NCBI GenBank assembly: GCA_029948255.1
Contig: JALIZF010001693.1
Span: 248,001-312,000, forward strand
Reading direction: 5' to 3'
Origin: Telmatactis stephensoni
Lineage: Eukaryota; Cnidaria; Anthozoa; Actiniaria; Isophelliidae
DNA: 64,000 nucleotides
Positions 45,536-56,568 of this stretch are shown piece by piece. Positions within the stretch are counted from its first letter, which is position 1. Every line of letters begins with the position of its first letter. Made by a program: the position numbers and the translations under genes. The notes beneath the pieces were generated by a model that saw only the letters and a list, made by a program, of their open reading frames with translations, searched no databases and was not told the DNA's origin.

Positions 45536-46046
45536 TATTTACCACGCTTCGCGTCTTGGTAAATGTTCTACCGCTATTCACCTCCAGTTCAGAGAATAAT
45601 TGTTAAATGTTATCAAAAGCGACAAAATTTTAACAACTGGCTGTAAATATATATACCTACTTTAAAAAAGGTTGTCAGAGCAAAAGGCAATACTAGGCGA
45701 TAGTCTTGGTAATTCCATGATTCATAGTTAGGATTTCCTATATTTGTTTTTACAGAATTTCATAAGGGGATTTTCAACCCCTTATTAGTTTCTGTTTTTT
45801 TACCAATAGACTATGGTATTCAGATAATTATATCTAAAGGTCTAATCAAAACGAATAAAAAAAATCCAAGGGCTTATTTCTATTCGATCTTGGTTCTTCA
45901 GAGAAGGTATAGGAACGACCTATGTCAGTCATATCTCCTATCGCCATTGAAACTGACAACGTTTTTGGAAGAGGTATATCCATACTGTAATTTCTGAAAC
46001 ATCCTGTAAAGACCCACTAAACTGTGCCAGTAACAGAATGGAAAAG

Positions 46047-46180
46047 ATGCCGATTTTCACTAAGATCCTGGAAAAACCTTGTGAATTACCTCAAAAGATC
46101 CTGGAAAAACCTTGTGAATTACCTCAAAAGTTCCTGGAAAAACCTTGTGAATTACCTCAAAAGATCTTGTTAAAACACTG
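46047..46180 (+). repeat. Minisatellite, 33-bp unit (locus 3)
   Basis: Four units of gatcctggaaaaaccttgtg followed by aattacctcaaaa; the most regular of the three arrays. The unit is a multiple of three and the frame stays open, giving an 11-residue peptide repeat (EKPCELPQKIL). This is probably fortuitous. Confidence 0.9.
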
Positions 46181-46485
46181 CGGAATTATCCCAAACGATT
46201 CTGTAAAAACCGAAACTCATGTTAATTATGTTTTTTGGTGGACTTGATTTGAGTGGTTGGACACTTGAAACTAGTGCAACTAATTATATACAATTCTTTG
46301 CTTTCTTCTTATATAGTATCACTCCCAATCTGTACCTACCACCAGCTTGCTGTATTTCTAATAGAACAAATTTGCATTTCTTTTGATTGCCCTACTTGGA
46401 TCGACGGAGAATTGAGCACCAGACCCTGTGCTTCCAAGTCCAAAGCTTTAAGCATTAAACCACCAAGGATTTCAATGGAAATTAA

Positions 46486-47721
46486 GGTAATTCCGTAGTT
46501 TTGCATTGCGCACGCTCTACTGCGCACGATTTTACCATGCGCGAGCTCGCGGAGAAATTTCAAGTTTTCAAGATGGTGGCCATTTAGATGAAAACACCAT
46601 TATTGAAATATGAAGACTAAATGTTAAGAATAAATTCCTTTGAATCGTTTAGTTCATTCCGCTTCTTTTAATTGCAACCAATTAGAACACGTCGCGAACA
46701 CACACATACGGATCTTGAATAACTCAATAACTCATTTATTCTTCATACTCAAATATTTCCATGTGATTATTTGAGGTATTTCATTGTTGCATAACATCAG
46801 TGTAGTATATGGCGTCATGTGTGAGAGAATGAGTGAGGTTCACTACAATGCAAACCAATCAGACAGCTTAAATATCACTCTACCACATTTACAAAATCCT
46901 TACAAGTAACCTACCGAATTTGTGTCGCTTCGGTTGCTCAGATTTCAGTTACATCTTGATTCAAAGATCTGTACCTCGTAAGTTAAACTATCCAACTCAA
47001 AACACGCTCGTATTACAAAAAGCTAATTATTCTTACGTCACTTTCAATCATGTCGCGAACACTAAAAACACTAACACAGGACTTTTTGGGAAACAACTGA
47101 AAGAGATATCGGTTTTTTAATACTTTTTCGTCTAAACTCGCCCTAGTCCTCCCTCTGTTAAAGCCTATTTTGAGGACAAAATTCGTACTTTAGCGAGCTG
47201 TAGCGCAAAAACGAACACGGTCACCTTTGGTTTTTATTTTATCAAATCAACAAGAGTAAGGTAATCTATCATATATTTCAATTTTAACAAAAATCTATGT
47301 TCCATTTTCGAGATATTCTCAAATATTTACTGAAGAAAGCTGTTTCAGTCAAGCTAATATCAGGGTATGTACTGGTGCCGAAATATCTCTAATTTTTACG
47401 ACAATTTAATTTTCTTGCAAATTTTTGAAGTTTTACTTTTTGTTTGATGTATAAAAGATAGAATGACTTCGACATTTCAATGCTGACAATGGCTTGATGC
47501 AAAAGGTGATCATGAGTGCCTTTTGTTTGATTTTCCGTTTTCGAAAACTGCTGGCGCACGGCCTCAAAATGCTTAGAATTACCGCCATCTAGCGCAAAAA
47601 CGAACATGGTGACCCCTCCCCCCCCCCCTTTATTTGATTTTTGGAATCAGTAAAGCTTAGTTAATAACTGTACGAAATGTCATTAAAAATCTATGTTCGG
47701 TTTTATTTCTACGGAATTACT
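46486..47721. mobile_element. TTAA-site DNA transposon, non-autonomous (1236 bp)
   Basis: TTAA at 46482-46485 and 47722-47725 flanks a segment that starts ggtaattccgtag and ends ctacggaattact. Segmental copy A has the uninterrupted site gaaattaagaattaaac at about 25579-25595, proving the insertion occurred in copy B after the duplication, or was lost cleanly from A. The 60-75-codon frames inside do not resemble a transposase. Candidate superfamilies are piggyBac and Kolobok. Confidence 0.88.
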
Positions 47722-48128
47722 TTAAGAATTAAACATTCAATACATCATTACTTCTCTATGGACTTGGTTCTAATACTAACTCTACCTCTAACCTAAAGAT
47801 ACAAATTTCTCCCTAATGCTTAGCATTAACCTAAACTTGAAAAATGTTATCATGCATGTTTTGTCTATTATACACGCTACCGTGATCCAAGATGGCGGCT
47901 GTATCACCCATATTTTCATTAGAAACTAAACTAAGGCTACCTGAAATTGTCCTTGCCTGCCATCGCTAGCAAAAATTATTGTCCATTTTTTCTGCACTTT
48001 CTTCACAGTCATCAGCTTCAGACAATTTAATTGACCTCAGTTGATTCTCCGATCGCTGTTTTTCTCCCCAAGCAGATAGGTTCATTTGAATATCGATGTA
48101 CGTGAAGTATGTTGAGCTTGTTTACAAG

Positions 48129-48129
48129 C

Positions 48130-48211
<82 letters not shown>
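48129..48211. repeat. (TTGA)n microsatellite upstream of GPCR copy 3
   Basis: About 20 perfect TTGA/GATT units ending 42 bp before the ATG, the simplest of the three upstream arrays. Confidence 0.96.
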
Positions 48212-48212
<1 letters not shown>

Positions 48213-48253
48213 CTACATTTTGTTGGTTCTAGAGCGCAGTTTCTCCACTCCTG
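48212..48253 (+). promoter_or_regulatory. Conserved 42-bp leader before GPCR copy 3
   Basis: Identical to the leader of copy 2 except gagcgcag for gagcgtag. Preserved spacing and sequence across three copies suggest recent duplication, functional constraint, or both. Confidence 0.5.
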
Positions 48254-49264
48254 ATGAAAGGCAACAACACCAGTGTCGTCTCCTCTACCTACGTCTTTGT
48301 CCCTGTTAGCTACACCATCAAAAGCGTCATCGCTGGTGCCAATACCATCGTGGGAGTCTATGCACTGGTAGCCAATGTTCTTATCTTGTATTTCTTGTCC
48401 AAAAGGAAGACACAGAACCGTGGATCAGTACATGCATTCAGACGTACTTTAACCGATCGGTTCATTCAAAGTCTTGCACTCTCAGATATTCTGTGCAGTC
48501 TTATCAATGTACCCACCTTCACTACCGAATTGTTCATCGATTTTGTAAAGACTGATTATGTTTGTAAAGTTGTTCGTGGCTGTACAATAATTTTCCCTTG
48601 TATTACTATGACAAACCTCTTGTTTATTGGAATAGAAAGATATCTAGAAGTGTTTCACCCACTTAGAGTACCAAGTCATAGAATGTGCAAAACACTAGTT
48701 GTAGTAGCATGGTGTGTTGGGGTGTTCTTGATAGTGCTTGCTTTGCCTTCATATAATCTTGTGTATTTCGACCTGGGTAATAACATGTACACGCATGTTT
48801 GTAAACCTAGTAACGCTGTTAAGCTATACAGTTATTTTATGTTAGCTATTATCGCGCTCTGCAACTTTATTCCTAGTGTGATTCTAACATTTACATGCAT
48901 TCGTATTTTGAGGTTTTTGCGGCGATACAGCAAGGTTGCACCCAGCGCGGACAATGCCCAAGCACGGTTGGATGCGTCTTCACGGTACAAAGTAACCAAC
49001 ATGTTTGTATCTCTAACATTTGCATTCATCATTCCATACTTTGTGTTTATGGCATATAGCTGTGTAAGTATAATACTAAAACCTAAAGTTAGTTTTTTTC
49101 AAGACTATCTTACGCGCTACATCAGCACAACAATCATTTTTGCAAATGGTGCAGTTGGTCCAACCATTATGTTTTACCATCAAACCTACTTACTACGTAA
49201 GCTCGTCGCACTGTTTCGTTCGATGTTCTCATGCGGCGTCAGTATTTCACCTCCTCCGCAGTGA
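48254..49264 (+). CDS. Class A GPCR, lineage-specific paralogue, copy 3
   Basis: Intact 336-residue single-exon receptor. It is near-identical to copies 1 and 2 through TM2, and like copy 2 in TM3 (MTNLLFIGIERYLE) and ICL3 (QARLDASSRYKVTNMF). It is distinctive in TM4 (WCVGVFLIVLALPSYN against WFVGVVWAMLALPSYN) and in a shorter tail ending SISPPPQ. The class A landmarks N41, D78, C104, ERY, W153, C183 and the TM5-TM7 prolines are kept; TM7 has GPTIMF instead of NPxxY. It sits in segmental copy B beyond the BEL insertion. The role is inferred as an orphan G-protein-coupled receptor in the plasma membrane. Confidence 0.92.
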   Translation: MKGNNTSVVSSTYVFVPVSYTIKSVIAGANTIVGVYALVANVLILYFLSKRKTQNRGSVHAFRRTLTDRFIQSLALSDILCSLINVPTFTTELFIDFVKTDYVCKVVRGCTIIFPCITMTNLLFIGIERYLEVFHPLRVPSHRMCKTLVVVAWCVGVFLIVLALPSYNLVYFDLGNNMYTHVCKPSNAVKLYSYFMLAIIALCNFIPSVILTFTCIRILRFLRRYSKVAPSADNAQARLDASSRYKVTNMFVSLTFAFIIPYFVFMAYSCVSIILKPKVSFFQDYLTRYISTTIIFANGAVGPTIMFYHQTYLLRKLVALFRSMFSCGVSISPPPQ

Positions 49265-49351
49265 ATATCTTGAAAATGAAAAGTTGTTACGGCGAAAATG
49301 TTTCTTGATACACAAATGAGAAGAAGCTCTAGAAAACTCATGTTAGAATAG

Positions 49352-49605
<254 letters not shown>

Positions 49606-49714
49606 TTGGTATGACGGATGCCATTCAAAATGAATTCAATTAATTAATTTTTTTTTTAAACTACCTGGATTAGTGGCTATTCATACTTCACATATATCAT
49701 TATTAGTACTTAGA

Positions 49715-50526
49715 GATAGTGCCCTCTAATGCCAGCGCGCACTCTGTTCTGCATGCGTATTTGGCTCAACGGGCGAGCGCGCGCGAAATTAAGCGTCACA
49801 CAAATTTGAACTACAAACGTATTTTCGGAAATCGTGTTCGCACAAAAACCGTTGTGAAAACAAACTAGTTTTAAGACTTTTGGAAAAGAAAAATCTGATT
49901 TTGAGAAGAAAAATACATGCATGGTTTCTCATAAAAGCGCTTGAAAAATGGCTCTTTTTATGATCGAAAATATAAAGAATGGCGTTTGGCTGCCATCTTG
50001 AAAATGTCCCATAATGCACTGTATTCCTTGCCACTCTCTAGGGAGGGCCGGGGATTTCATGGTTATTTAGCCAAATTCTATTCTGCGCGTTTCTCAAAAA
50101 ATAAATTTTTAAATCGCACGGAAACCCCATAATATTATTTTCTCATTCGGTTATAAATTAATTAAGCTATATGTATTCAAAAAAGGACGCCCAAAAAATT
50201 GATGTGCGAAATATTTTTCTCTAAAATAGCGTTGGTCATCCGGTTTCCTAAGAATAAAAACCAGGCCAAAAATCAAAAGAAAAAAAAACCTGTATCAGTA
50301 ATTTCAATAAGACCTTTTTTCTGCTTTCATTTTGAAGGATTCGATCTTCAGAAGCTTTTATTACCTTCGTTGGTCAGCGGTTGCTGGCCATGTTTACCAT
50401 TAATTATCTCCGTTACGTTAAATGCATAGATACCCCAATTTTTTCTTGAATTAAAGACCTTTACCCATTCTGTAAAGTAAATATAAAATAACTGAATAAA
50501 ATGGGTTGCAATTAGAGGGCACTATC
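49715..50526. mobile_element. Non-autonomous TIR element (about 810 bp)
   Basis: gatagtgccctctaat at 49715-49730 is matched exactly, inverted, at 50511-50526. The interior has no frame above about 80 codons. No convincing target duplication (possible ctta). Confidence 0.7.
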
Positions 50527-52682
50527 CTTAAGGTAGTTCGGGACCCTTACTACTGCGTATCTCCCGCAGTCAAATTATTAAAGAACATTCGCTTGTCCGT
50601 GGGAAGTCTGTGCACTAGCGAGTTAGCGATTGAAAAGCGATGAAATTCTACTTTTGGCGAAGAAAAATAACATTTTATCGACCAAAGTCTGCAATTTTTT
50701 ATCAAACAATATTGAACACTGTCTGAAGTAGAGCAATAGCTCGTACTTTAAAATTTAGCGAAAAAGCCGGGAAGAGCAATGCTAAAATGGCCGGTTTTTG
50801 GTGCAATAGAGGGGTTTCATGGCATGCAGCCATGTTTGTGGGCAAGTGCAATAGAAGGTTTTTGAATGACAAAATACTTCATTTCTCTTGGGAGAAAAGG
50901 TCTATTATATATCTTGACCACAAACATGGCTGCCGTGCAATCCCTATCGGCAGCAGCCCATCTCATAAACATTGTCTAGATAAAAAGGCATTTTGACTAT
51001 TACGAATATCACGTGTCTCACAAAAAGTATTCACCATTCTAACATATCCAGAAAGGGCTTGCTGTGATATTTTGCTTTTATTGGCTCTGAAGCTGAGAAT
51101 TCCGATCCACGTACACAAACCATACTTCCCGCAAAACGAATATTTATTGAACCACGTGACATGTAGTCTAAATGTCTTTCAAGTGGACAACATGAATGGG
51201 ATTAATTAACTGTATGATCGTATGTATATATTATCACATGTGAGAAGTAATGATCTTATTGGTCATTTGCTCATCTTAAATATTAAGCTTGCTTTGCGAG
51301 CATTAATGAAGTCCTCAAATCAAGTCGTTGACAAAATGAGTTTAGGAGAGGAGTTCAATGAGTCTTTTTAAAAAGGACAGTACGTTGTGTATGTCCTAGC
51401 GCTCTGGTCCCCAGCCATCGGGCTTTCATGCGTCCGCTATATGAGAGTATTGCGGGCTCACAATATCCGCCCCGACGACTGAGAAACAGAGCCTAGTAAG
51501 CCTAGTATATCCTTGTATGTAGAAATATCTTGATGTGAATTCATTTAAATTTCGTTAGATCAGACATTTGAACGACTTTAAAGTCAATGAATGAATTGTC
51601 ACTCGGAAATGTGTTAATTAGATGTGAATGCTTCTTCGGGTTCGGATTATTTCCGAGCTAAAATCCACACTCGCATCTAATTGACTTTGAAGTCACTTGA
51701 ATTGTAAATAACAAAGTTGTACATGTAGTGAGTGTAGCGAATGATAAGCTAGTTTTATTTTCGCTCACTTTTCGATAGCGGGTCATCTGTGCGTCTCGTT
51801 TAATTTTGTAAAATTGCGATTCTAACACTGTCTTCTTATAAGTATATCAGAGTGGGTACAAATAAAATTATTGGATTGTTTCATTGCATGTATTATCCCA
51901 TTTCATTTAGTCCAGTTTCTCTTTGCTAGACTCCGCTGAGCTTCTTGACAAAAGGCGCATTTATGCAGGGTTAGCCTCCTTTTCGAGAAAGGCCTATGGG
52001 ATTAAAATCGATCGATTTCTGTGTTGTTCTTAGTCAAAATGTTTTGCTTTTCTCGCTGGTATTTTCGAATAATCTAACTTGAAACGAGGCTAACCCTACG
52101 CCAGTGGGTCTCGAAAAGGTTTTGCTGGGTTTCATCCTTTCCTTTGGGAATCAAAAGACAAAGAACCGGTAGCCGTGTTGGATGAACAAACAAGATACGC
52201 TAATGAGCAATCGTTTGTTGAAGCTCATCCAAGATGGCTGCCGTGACGTCACACGCAACCCAAGAATATTGCATGCTTTCCCTACGTATGAAGGCAGCAT
52301 ATGAATAAAATCAGTGAAAACTATTATAAAAGATGTATTTTAATATCGCTAATTTTTTCCAAGACTGAGACTGTTGAGATAAAAACCAACAAAATGGCTA
52401 AAGTCTCCCACTAGCTAAACAAGAAAGAATGTTTTCTAAAGTGTGATATGTACGTGTTGGCGTTCTACAGTAGGAAAACAATTTTGTGGTGTACGCAAAC
52501 GGGGAAACAAATATTTTGTGTCCACACAAACGAGAAAAGAAATATGTAATTTGCACATGCGCAAACGGGAAACATTTAGAGAAACACATTTCGTATATTT
52601 ATAAAAATGCTTTTTCATCAAATCTAAAGGGTTTATGGTGATTCACGAACTGATACAATTATTGTACAACATGTTTCACCAA
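50527..52682. other. Intergenic, no supported gene
   Basis: Two stretches echo the 12.2-13.1 kb region: 51805-51910 resembles 12215-12310, and 52345-52400 (tttccaagactgag) resembles 13020-13080, pointing to the same dispersed family. A short inverted repeat (aattagatgtga against actcgcatctaatt) lies at about 51618-51695. No coding region supported. Confidence 0.45.
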
Positions 52683-53984
52683 TCACGTGTTCTGTAGGTC
52701 TTCTGTGAGTTTCTCATTGTTTTTAGCAAAGTGAATTGAGCGGTACTTTTTACTTGTTGACATCAACGAAGATGTAGTTGAGGGGAACAGCGGTTTGTTC
52801 TTAAATCTGCAACACACGATGTTGACAATCTCTTTTCGCACTGTTGAGCTGTGAAATGCATGAATAGTCGGAGTGAGGACCGCGCTGGCGTAGAACAATG
52901 TTGTTACTATAGCAACAGCAGTGAAATGACCTTGCATTGACATCATCCCACGTGTTCTAAAGGAATAAACTAGACATCCTATGGTCCAGGCTCCGTCTGT
53001 CAGCAAAAAGGTCAGCACCACTAGTAAGAGCATGCGCACTGCACGTAGCTTAGCTTTGGCGGCCGTGCCTTGCGCATCAGTGGCGCGGCATCTCAGCCAA
53101 AGGGTCTGGACGATCTTGGTGTAGGCAACGGAAATGAAAACCAAAGGCACAAGAAATGAGAATGTAAAAAACACGATGCAAGAAACTTGACCTTTCACGT
53201 TAGCAGGAATATCACATACCCGTATAGGAAGTACGCACTTTGATGTGTTGTTAAAAGTTGAGTTCAAGGGCGTTGTGTGACTTTTGTTACGTTGCTTGAC
53301 AATACTCGGCCTAAGTAACAATGCAGGAATTGTGTCATTCGTGTTTGCCTTGTGGCGAATTATGGCCTTGACTTCGTCACCTTTGCGTATTACCATCTTC
53401 ACTGTGAGAGTCGAAGCAGTTTTTACTCCTCCTTCAAAAACGTTGGACGTTTGAAATTCCATGGAAACCACACGCATATTTGTACTGTAGAGAAATGGCG
53501 CTGAAGTAACGATAGCGATTGACCAAATCACAGCTATGGCACGGATTTTATGCTCTTCCATGACAAAGCCCTCCAATGGGTTGACAATATTAGTGTATCG
53601 ATCAAATGCTATAGCAGCCAGTAAACCAAATATAACACCACAGCAAGTAAAGATACTAAAAAGTAGAATCTTACATGGTATCGACGTCTCTATCTGAGCC
53701 ATACTTATTACCATAGCAACGGGCAAAACAACCAACCACAGGACGAGCTCGGTTAATGATAAATTGAATAAGAAGAAGTTGGACAAACTTTTTGTGACTT
53801 TACGTCTTCTTAGCATCACAACGCAGATGACTACATTAACCAGCAGACCTAGAGTCAAAAGAAGTGCTTGGATACCACTGACCACGTAACGGTTTGTTGA
53901 CAAGGCGTGTTTGTCGGGAAAACCTTCGAGTTTGCTTTGTACTGCAAGGTCTAAGGCTTCCTGAGGACAATCTTGGTTGGACAT
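52683..53984 (-). CDS. Class A GPCR with a very long second extracellular loop
   Basis: Intact 433-residue single-exon receptor, unrelated at close range to the tandem copies. Seven hydrophobic segments: about 35-58, 68-93, 105-130, 148-167, 268-292, 317-341, 355-377. Landmarks: N50, C104, DRY at 128-130, W154, P280 in TM5 and P372 in TM7. Departures: E79 replaces the TM2 aspartate, TM6 lacks the CWxP proline (TDGAW instead), and TM7 has TPTIH rather than NPxxY. ECL2 spans roughly 168-265 with sequons at N216, N233, N241 and N246 and several Cys. The tail (390-433) is Ser/Thr-rich. The family implies a membrane receptor, but the missing switch residues suggest altered activation. The ligand cannot be inferred. 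The ATG is the only one before TM1 with a reasonable N-terminal length. Confidence 0.88.
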   Translation of the reverse strand: MSNQDCPQEALDLAVQSKLEGFPDKHALSTNRYVVSGIQALLLTLGLLVNVVICVVMLRRRKVTKSLSNFFLFNLSLTELVLWLVVLPVAMVISMAQIETSIPCKILLFSIFTCCGVIFGLLAAIAFDRYTNIVNPLEGFVMEEHKIRAIAVIWSIAIVTSAPFLYSTNMRVVSMEFQTSNVFEGGVKTASTLTVKMVIRKGDEVKAIIRHKANTNDTIPALLLRPSIVKQRNKSHTTPLNSTFNNTSKCVLPIRVCDIPANVKGQVSCIVFFTFSFLVPLVFISVAYTKIVQTLWLRCRATDAQGTAAKAKLRAVRMLLLVVLTFLLTDGAWTIGCLVYSFRTRGMMSMQGHFTAVAIVTTLFYASAVLTPTIHAFHSSTVRKEIVNIVCCRFKNKPLFPSTTSSLMSTSKKYRSIHFAKNNEKLTEDLQNT

Positions 53985-54929
53985 AGTGATACACCTCTTG
54001 CTGTAGAATCAAAGAAGAAATTAATAACATGAAAATTGTAAATGACGAAGTGGCGCGAAGGAGTTAATGGGAGGTTACGGCTCCGGATCGAAAAGGAGAG
54101 GAAAAGAATAGCGGATGAAAGGAAAGGAAGAGAAGAGAAAGGAAAGAAAAGGAAAGGAAAAGAAAAGAAAGGAAGAAAAAGAAAAGGAAAAAAAGGAAAG
54201 GAAAGGAGAGGAAAACATCCTATCACACGCAAGATGAAAGAGTCGGTCAGACACTGATTTTAGATAAAAAGACTACGTAGCGAGCCACAAGTGACGTCCA
54301 TTGTAGTGTACTGTCCCTTCGCGTGTTCCTTGGGGAGGAACAGGTCAGTAATCTGGGCCCGGTTTTAATGGGTCATTTGGAGAGTGACGATCGACGGAAA
54401 TCAGCTTACTGAAATGTTTTTATTTTGTATTTAATGTAAAAATAAACGAAACAAAGAAGTGTGGTCCTCTTTCACTTGATAATCGATAAGTGTATTTTGT
54501 ACAATCACTTCTGGAAAATCCCTAGAGAGCAAAACTGGTGAGGTAGATATATTCTTAATAGAACCCGCCCGCGTGCTTGCAATGATATTAATTTTCATAA
54601 CATTTGACATTAGAGTTTCGAGACTAATTTCCCTGTGATTTCAATGAAAGGGTCTTTTATCAGTTTGGATAATTTCAGAAATCGACAATTATTTTTCGTC
54701 GTATTCTAATTCCGAGACTAATTCTGAAGAAGGCAAAAGTACGCGAAATTAAATCTCTGCATGAGGCATCGCTATAATTCCTGTCATTTCAAATGAGAAG
54801 TATTCAGTGCTTTCTAGACTAACATCAAGAGGATTGTTGTCATACGACTTGATATATCATACATCATTTATATCCATTCTTGGCTATGAATATTTTCTAA
54901 AGAGTGATACTAAGCACAGTAGAGCGGTA
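53985..54929. other. 5' flank of the long-loop GPCR
   Basis: Contains a purine-rich GGAAA/GAAAAG tract (about 54094-54215) about 110 bp upstream of the receptor start. Frames across it on both strands are translated simple repeat. No exon upstream of the receptor could be supported. Confidence 0.5.
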
Positions 54930-55080
54930 GAGTGATTTTCATCGGACTGTGAAACAATTACTAATAGTCAGTGTTTAATAGTGTCTAATAGTTGTATTGC
55001 AACAAAAGAAAACAATGGGTGCAGAATCTATTAGTGTCTATTAGCTTAGTAACTATTTCACAGTCCGATGAAAATCACTC
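54930..55080. mobile_element. MITE with TA target site, copy 2
   Basis: A 151-bp near-palindrome: gagtgattttcatcggactg on the left is answered by its inverse on the right. TA lies outside each end (54928-54929 and 55081-55082). Internal parts (gtgaaacaattact, aaaagaaaacaatggg) resemble the 28061-28202 copy. Confidence 0.8.
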
Positions 55081-56504
55081 TATTAAGGGCTTTTAAAATA
55101 ATAATTTCGTAGGCTGTGAATTATATTCAGTACTAGACGCATAACTGCGTGAACTCGGGCTTCTTTTTGAACGTTGCGATTTATCTCTGTTAGCTAAACG
55201 TTTGAAATAATTAAAACTCAAATAACATTGTCCTCTGGAAAAGTTGCATCATATGAGTATAAGCCATTGCAATAGCGAAGCGCAACCGTGACGTCACAAC
55301 TCAGACAAACAAACCAAATGTTTCATCTCCTTGAGCCCGATTTCGGTATTTTGGATTTTAATGCTCATTTTTTAAAACATAAGCAACGTTTTCATAATAA
55401 AATGTAAGTTTCTCCATGTTCTATTCAGTACGATTTCAGATTCATAATGTTTGTCTGAGTCATGCATCTATTAAGCGGGCTATTTTTAGTATCGCTGCGC
55501 AACGCTATTTTAAAGACACACACCGTGTGTGACCGAGGGAGCGTTGCGTGACGAGGTTTATAAACACGGCTGCGAGGGAGACTACTGGAGACATTGTTCC
55601 AAGCCATCATGTCAACATCATATTCCCTGGCTATAAACAAACTTTCCCTTAGAGTGGAAACGGTAAATCCGTGAAATACTATTTTTCCAATGATCGCAAA
55701 AATGTACCTTTGAGGACTTGGGTGTATTTGAACGTATTACCTTATAAGCAAACTGTCTGAGCTTTCTACTTTTATTGTTAAGGCTTTTTAGAGTTCGCAT
55801 TGGTATTCTGCTCGGTTCACGATCACGTTATAAAAACACTCTACCCTGAGTACTTAGCTTATAAACATGTCTGTAATTATAATAAACATACTATGAATAT
55901 AAACGAGATCTAGCATTCTTTGTATTGATACAATTATGTTCAAATCATATAGCTTTATCTAAGTTATTACAATCATTGAGCGATGAATTCACCGAATAGT
56001 TTCACAATAAACATAAAGCCTTGCTATAACAAAGAAATCAAACACTCACTTTAATTAATAAGCTTAATAAAAAATACCTAACGTGATAGAATTGAGCATT
56101 GGGAACGTGGTTCTAGTTTGACACTTCTTCAGTGCATCTTCTTCATTTACAGTCTTTGTCTGATTCTCCTTTGTTTGTTCGTCGCTGAAACTATGTTGAG
56201 ATGTAACAATAATGGTCCTTTGTGCTGTCATAGGTCACATAAGATTGAGAAGTTGTTTCAAAATAGCTTGTTTAAGTTTAGCTTGGTTCACTATAAAATG
56301 ATCACTCGTAAATGTTCTCTCGTATAGAAGTTCGCGGTCTCTCATAAGGTTCGACTCGTTTCGAAAACGCTCGACATCTTTTAGTGTGGGTCTACCGCGA
56401 ATAGTGTGCATCTGTAAGTGCTTTAAGCTTACCTCACATCATTTATAAACCAAGAAGCTAAGCGAAAGCGAAGGGAATCGAAGCCTTCAAAGCTGTTAAA
56501 CTTT
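55081..56504. other. Intergenic with a diverged hairpin remnant
   Basis: At about 55500-55585 gcgttgcgtgacgaggtttata and neighbours (acggctgcgagggagacta) resemble a decayed relative of the 78-bp hairpin at 29752-29829. No coding region supported. Confidence 0.35.
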
Positions 56505-56568
56505 GACCACGAGCAAAGTTATTGATCACGTGAAATGTATCGATCACGTGATAGCTACTGACCACGTG
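56505..56568. promoter_or_regulatory. Three CACGTG boxes at exact 18-bp spacing
   Basis: CACGTG occurs at 56527, 56545 and 56563, each within ga(t/c)cacgtga, so the start-to-start spacing is exactly 18 bp. A degenerate fourth (gaccacgag) lies 19 bp earlier. CACGTG is the E-box bound by bHLH-ZIP factors (MITF/TFE, USF, MYC) and by CLOCK-type dimers. Whether this is a regulatory array or just an 18-bp tandem repeat cannot be settled from sequence. It lies about 2.5 kb upstream of the 52.7-54.0 kb receptor. Confidence 0.4.

Noticed and set aside
49715..50526. Target-site duplication for the TIR element
   Set aside because: Flanks share only a short ctta-like stretch that is not adjacent to both ends in the same register.
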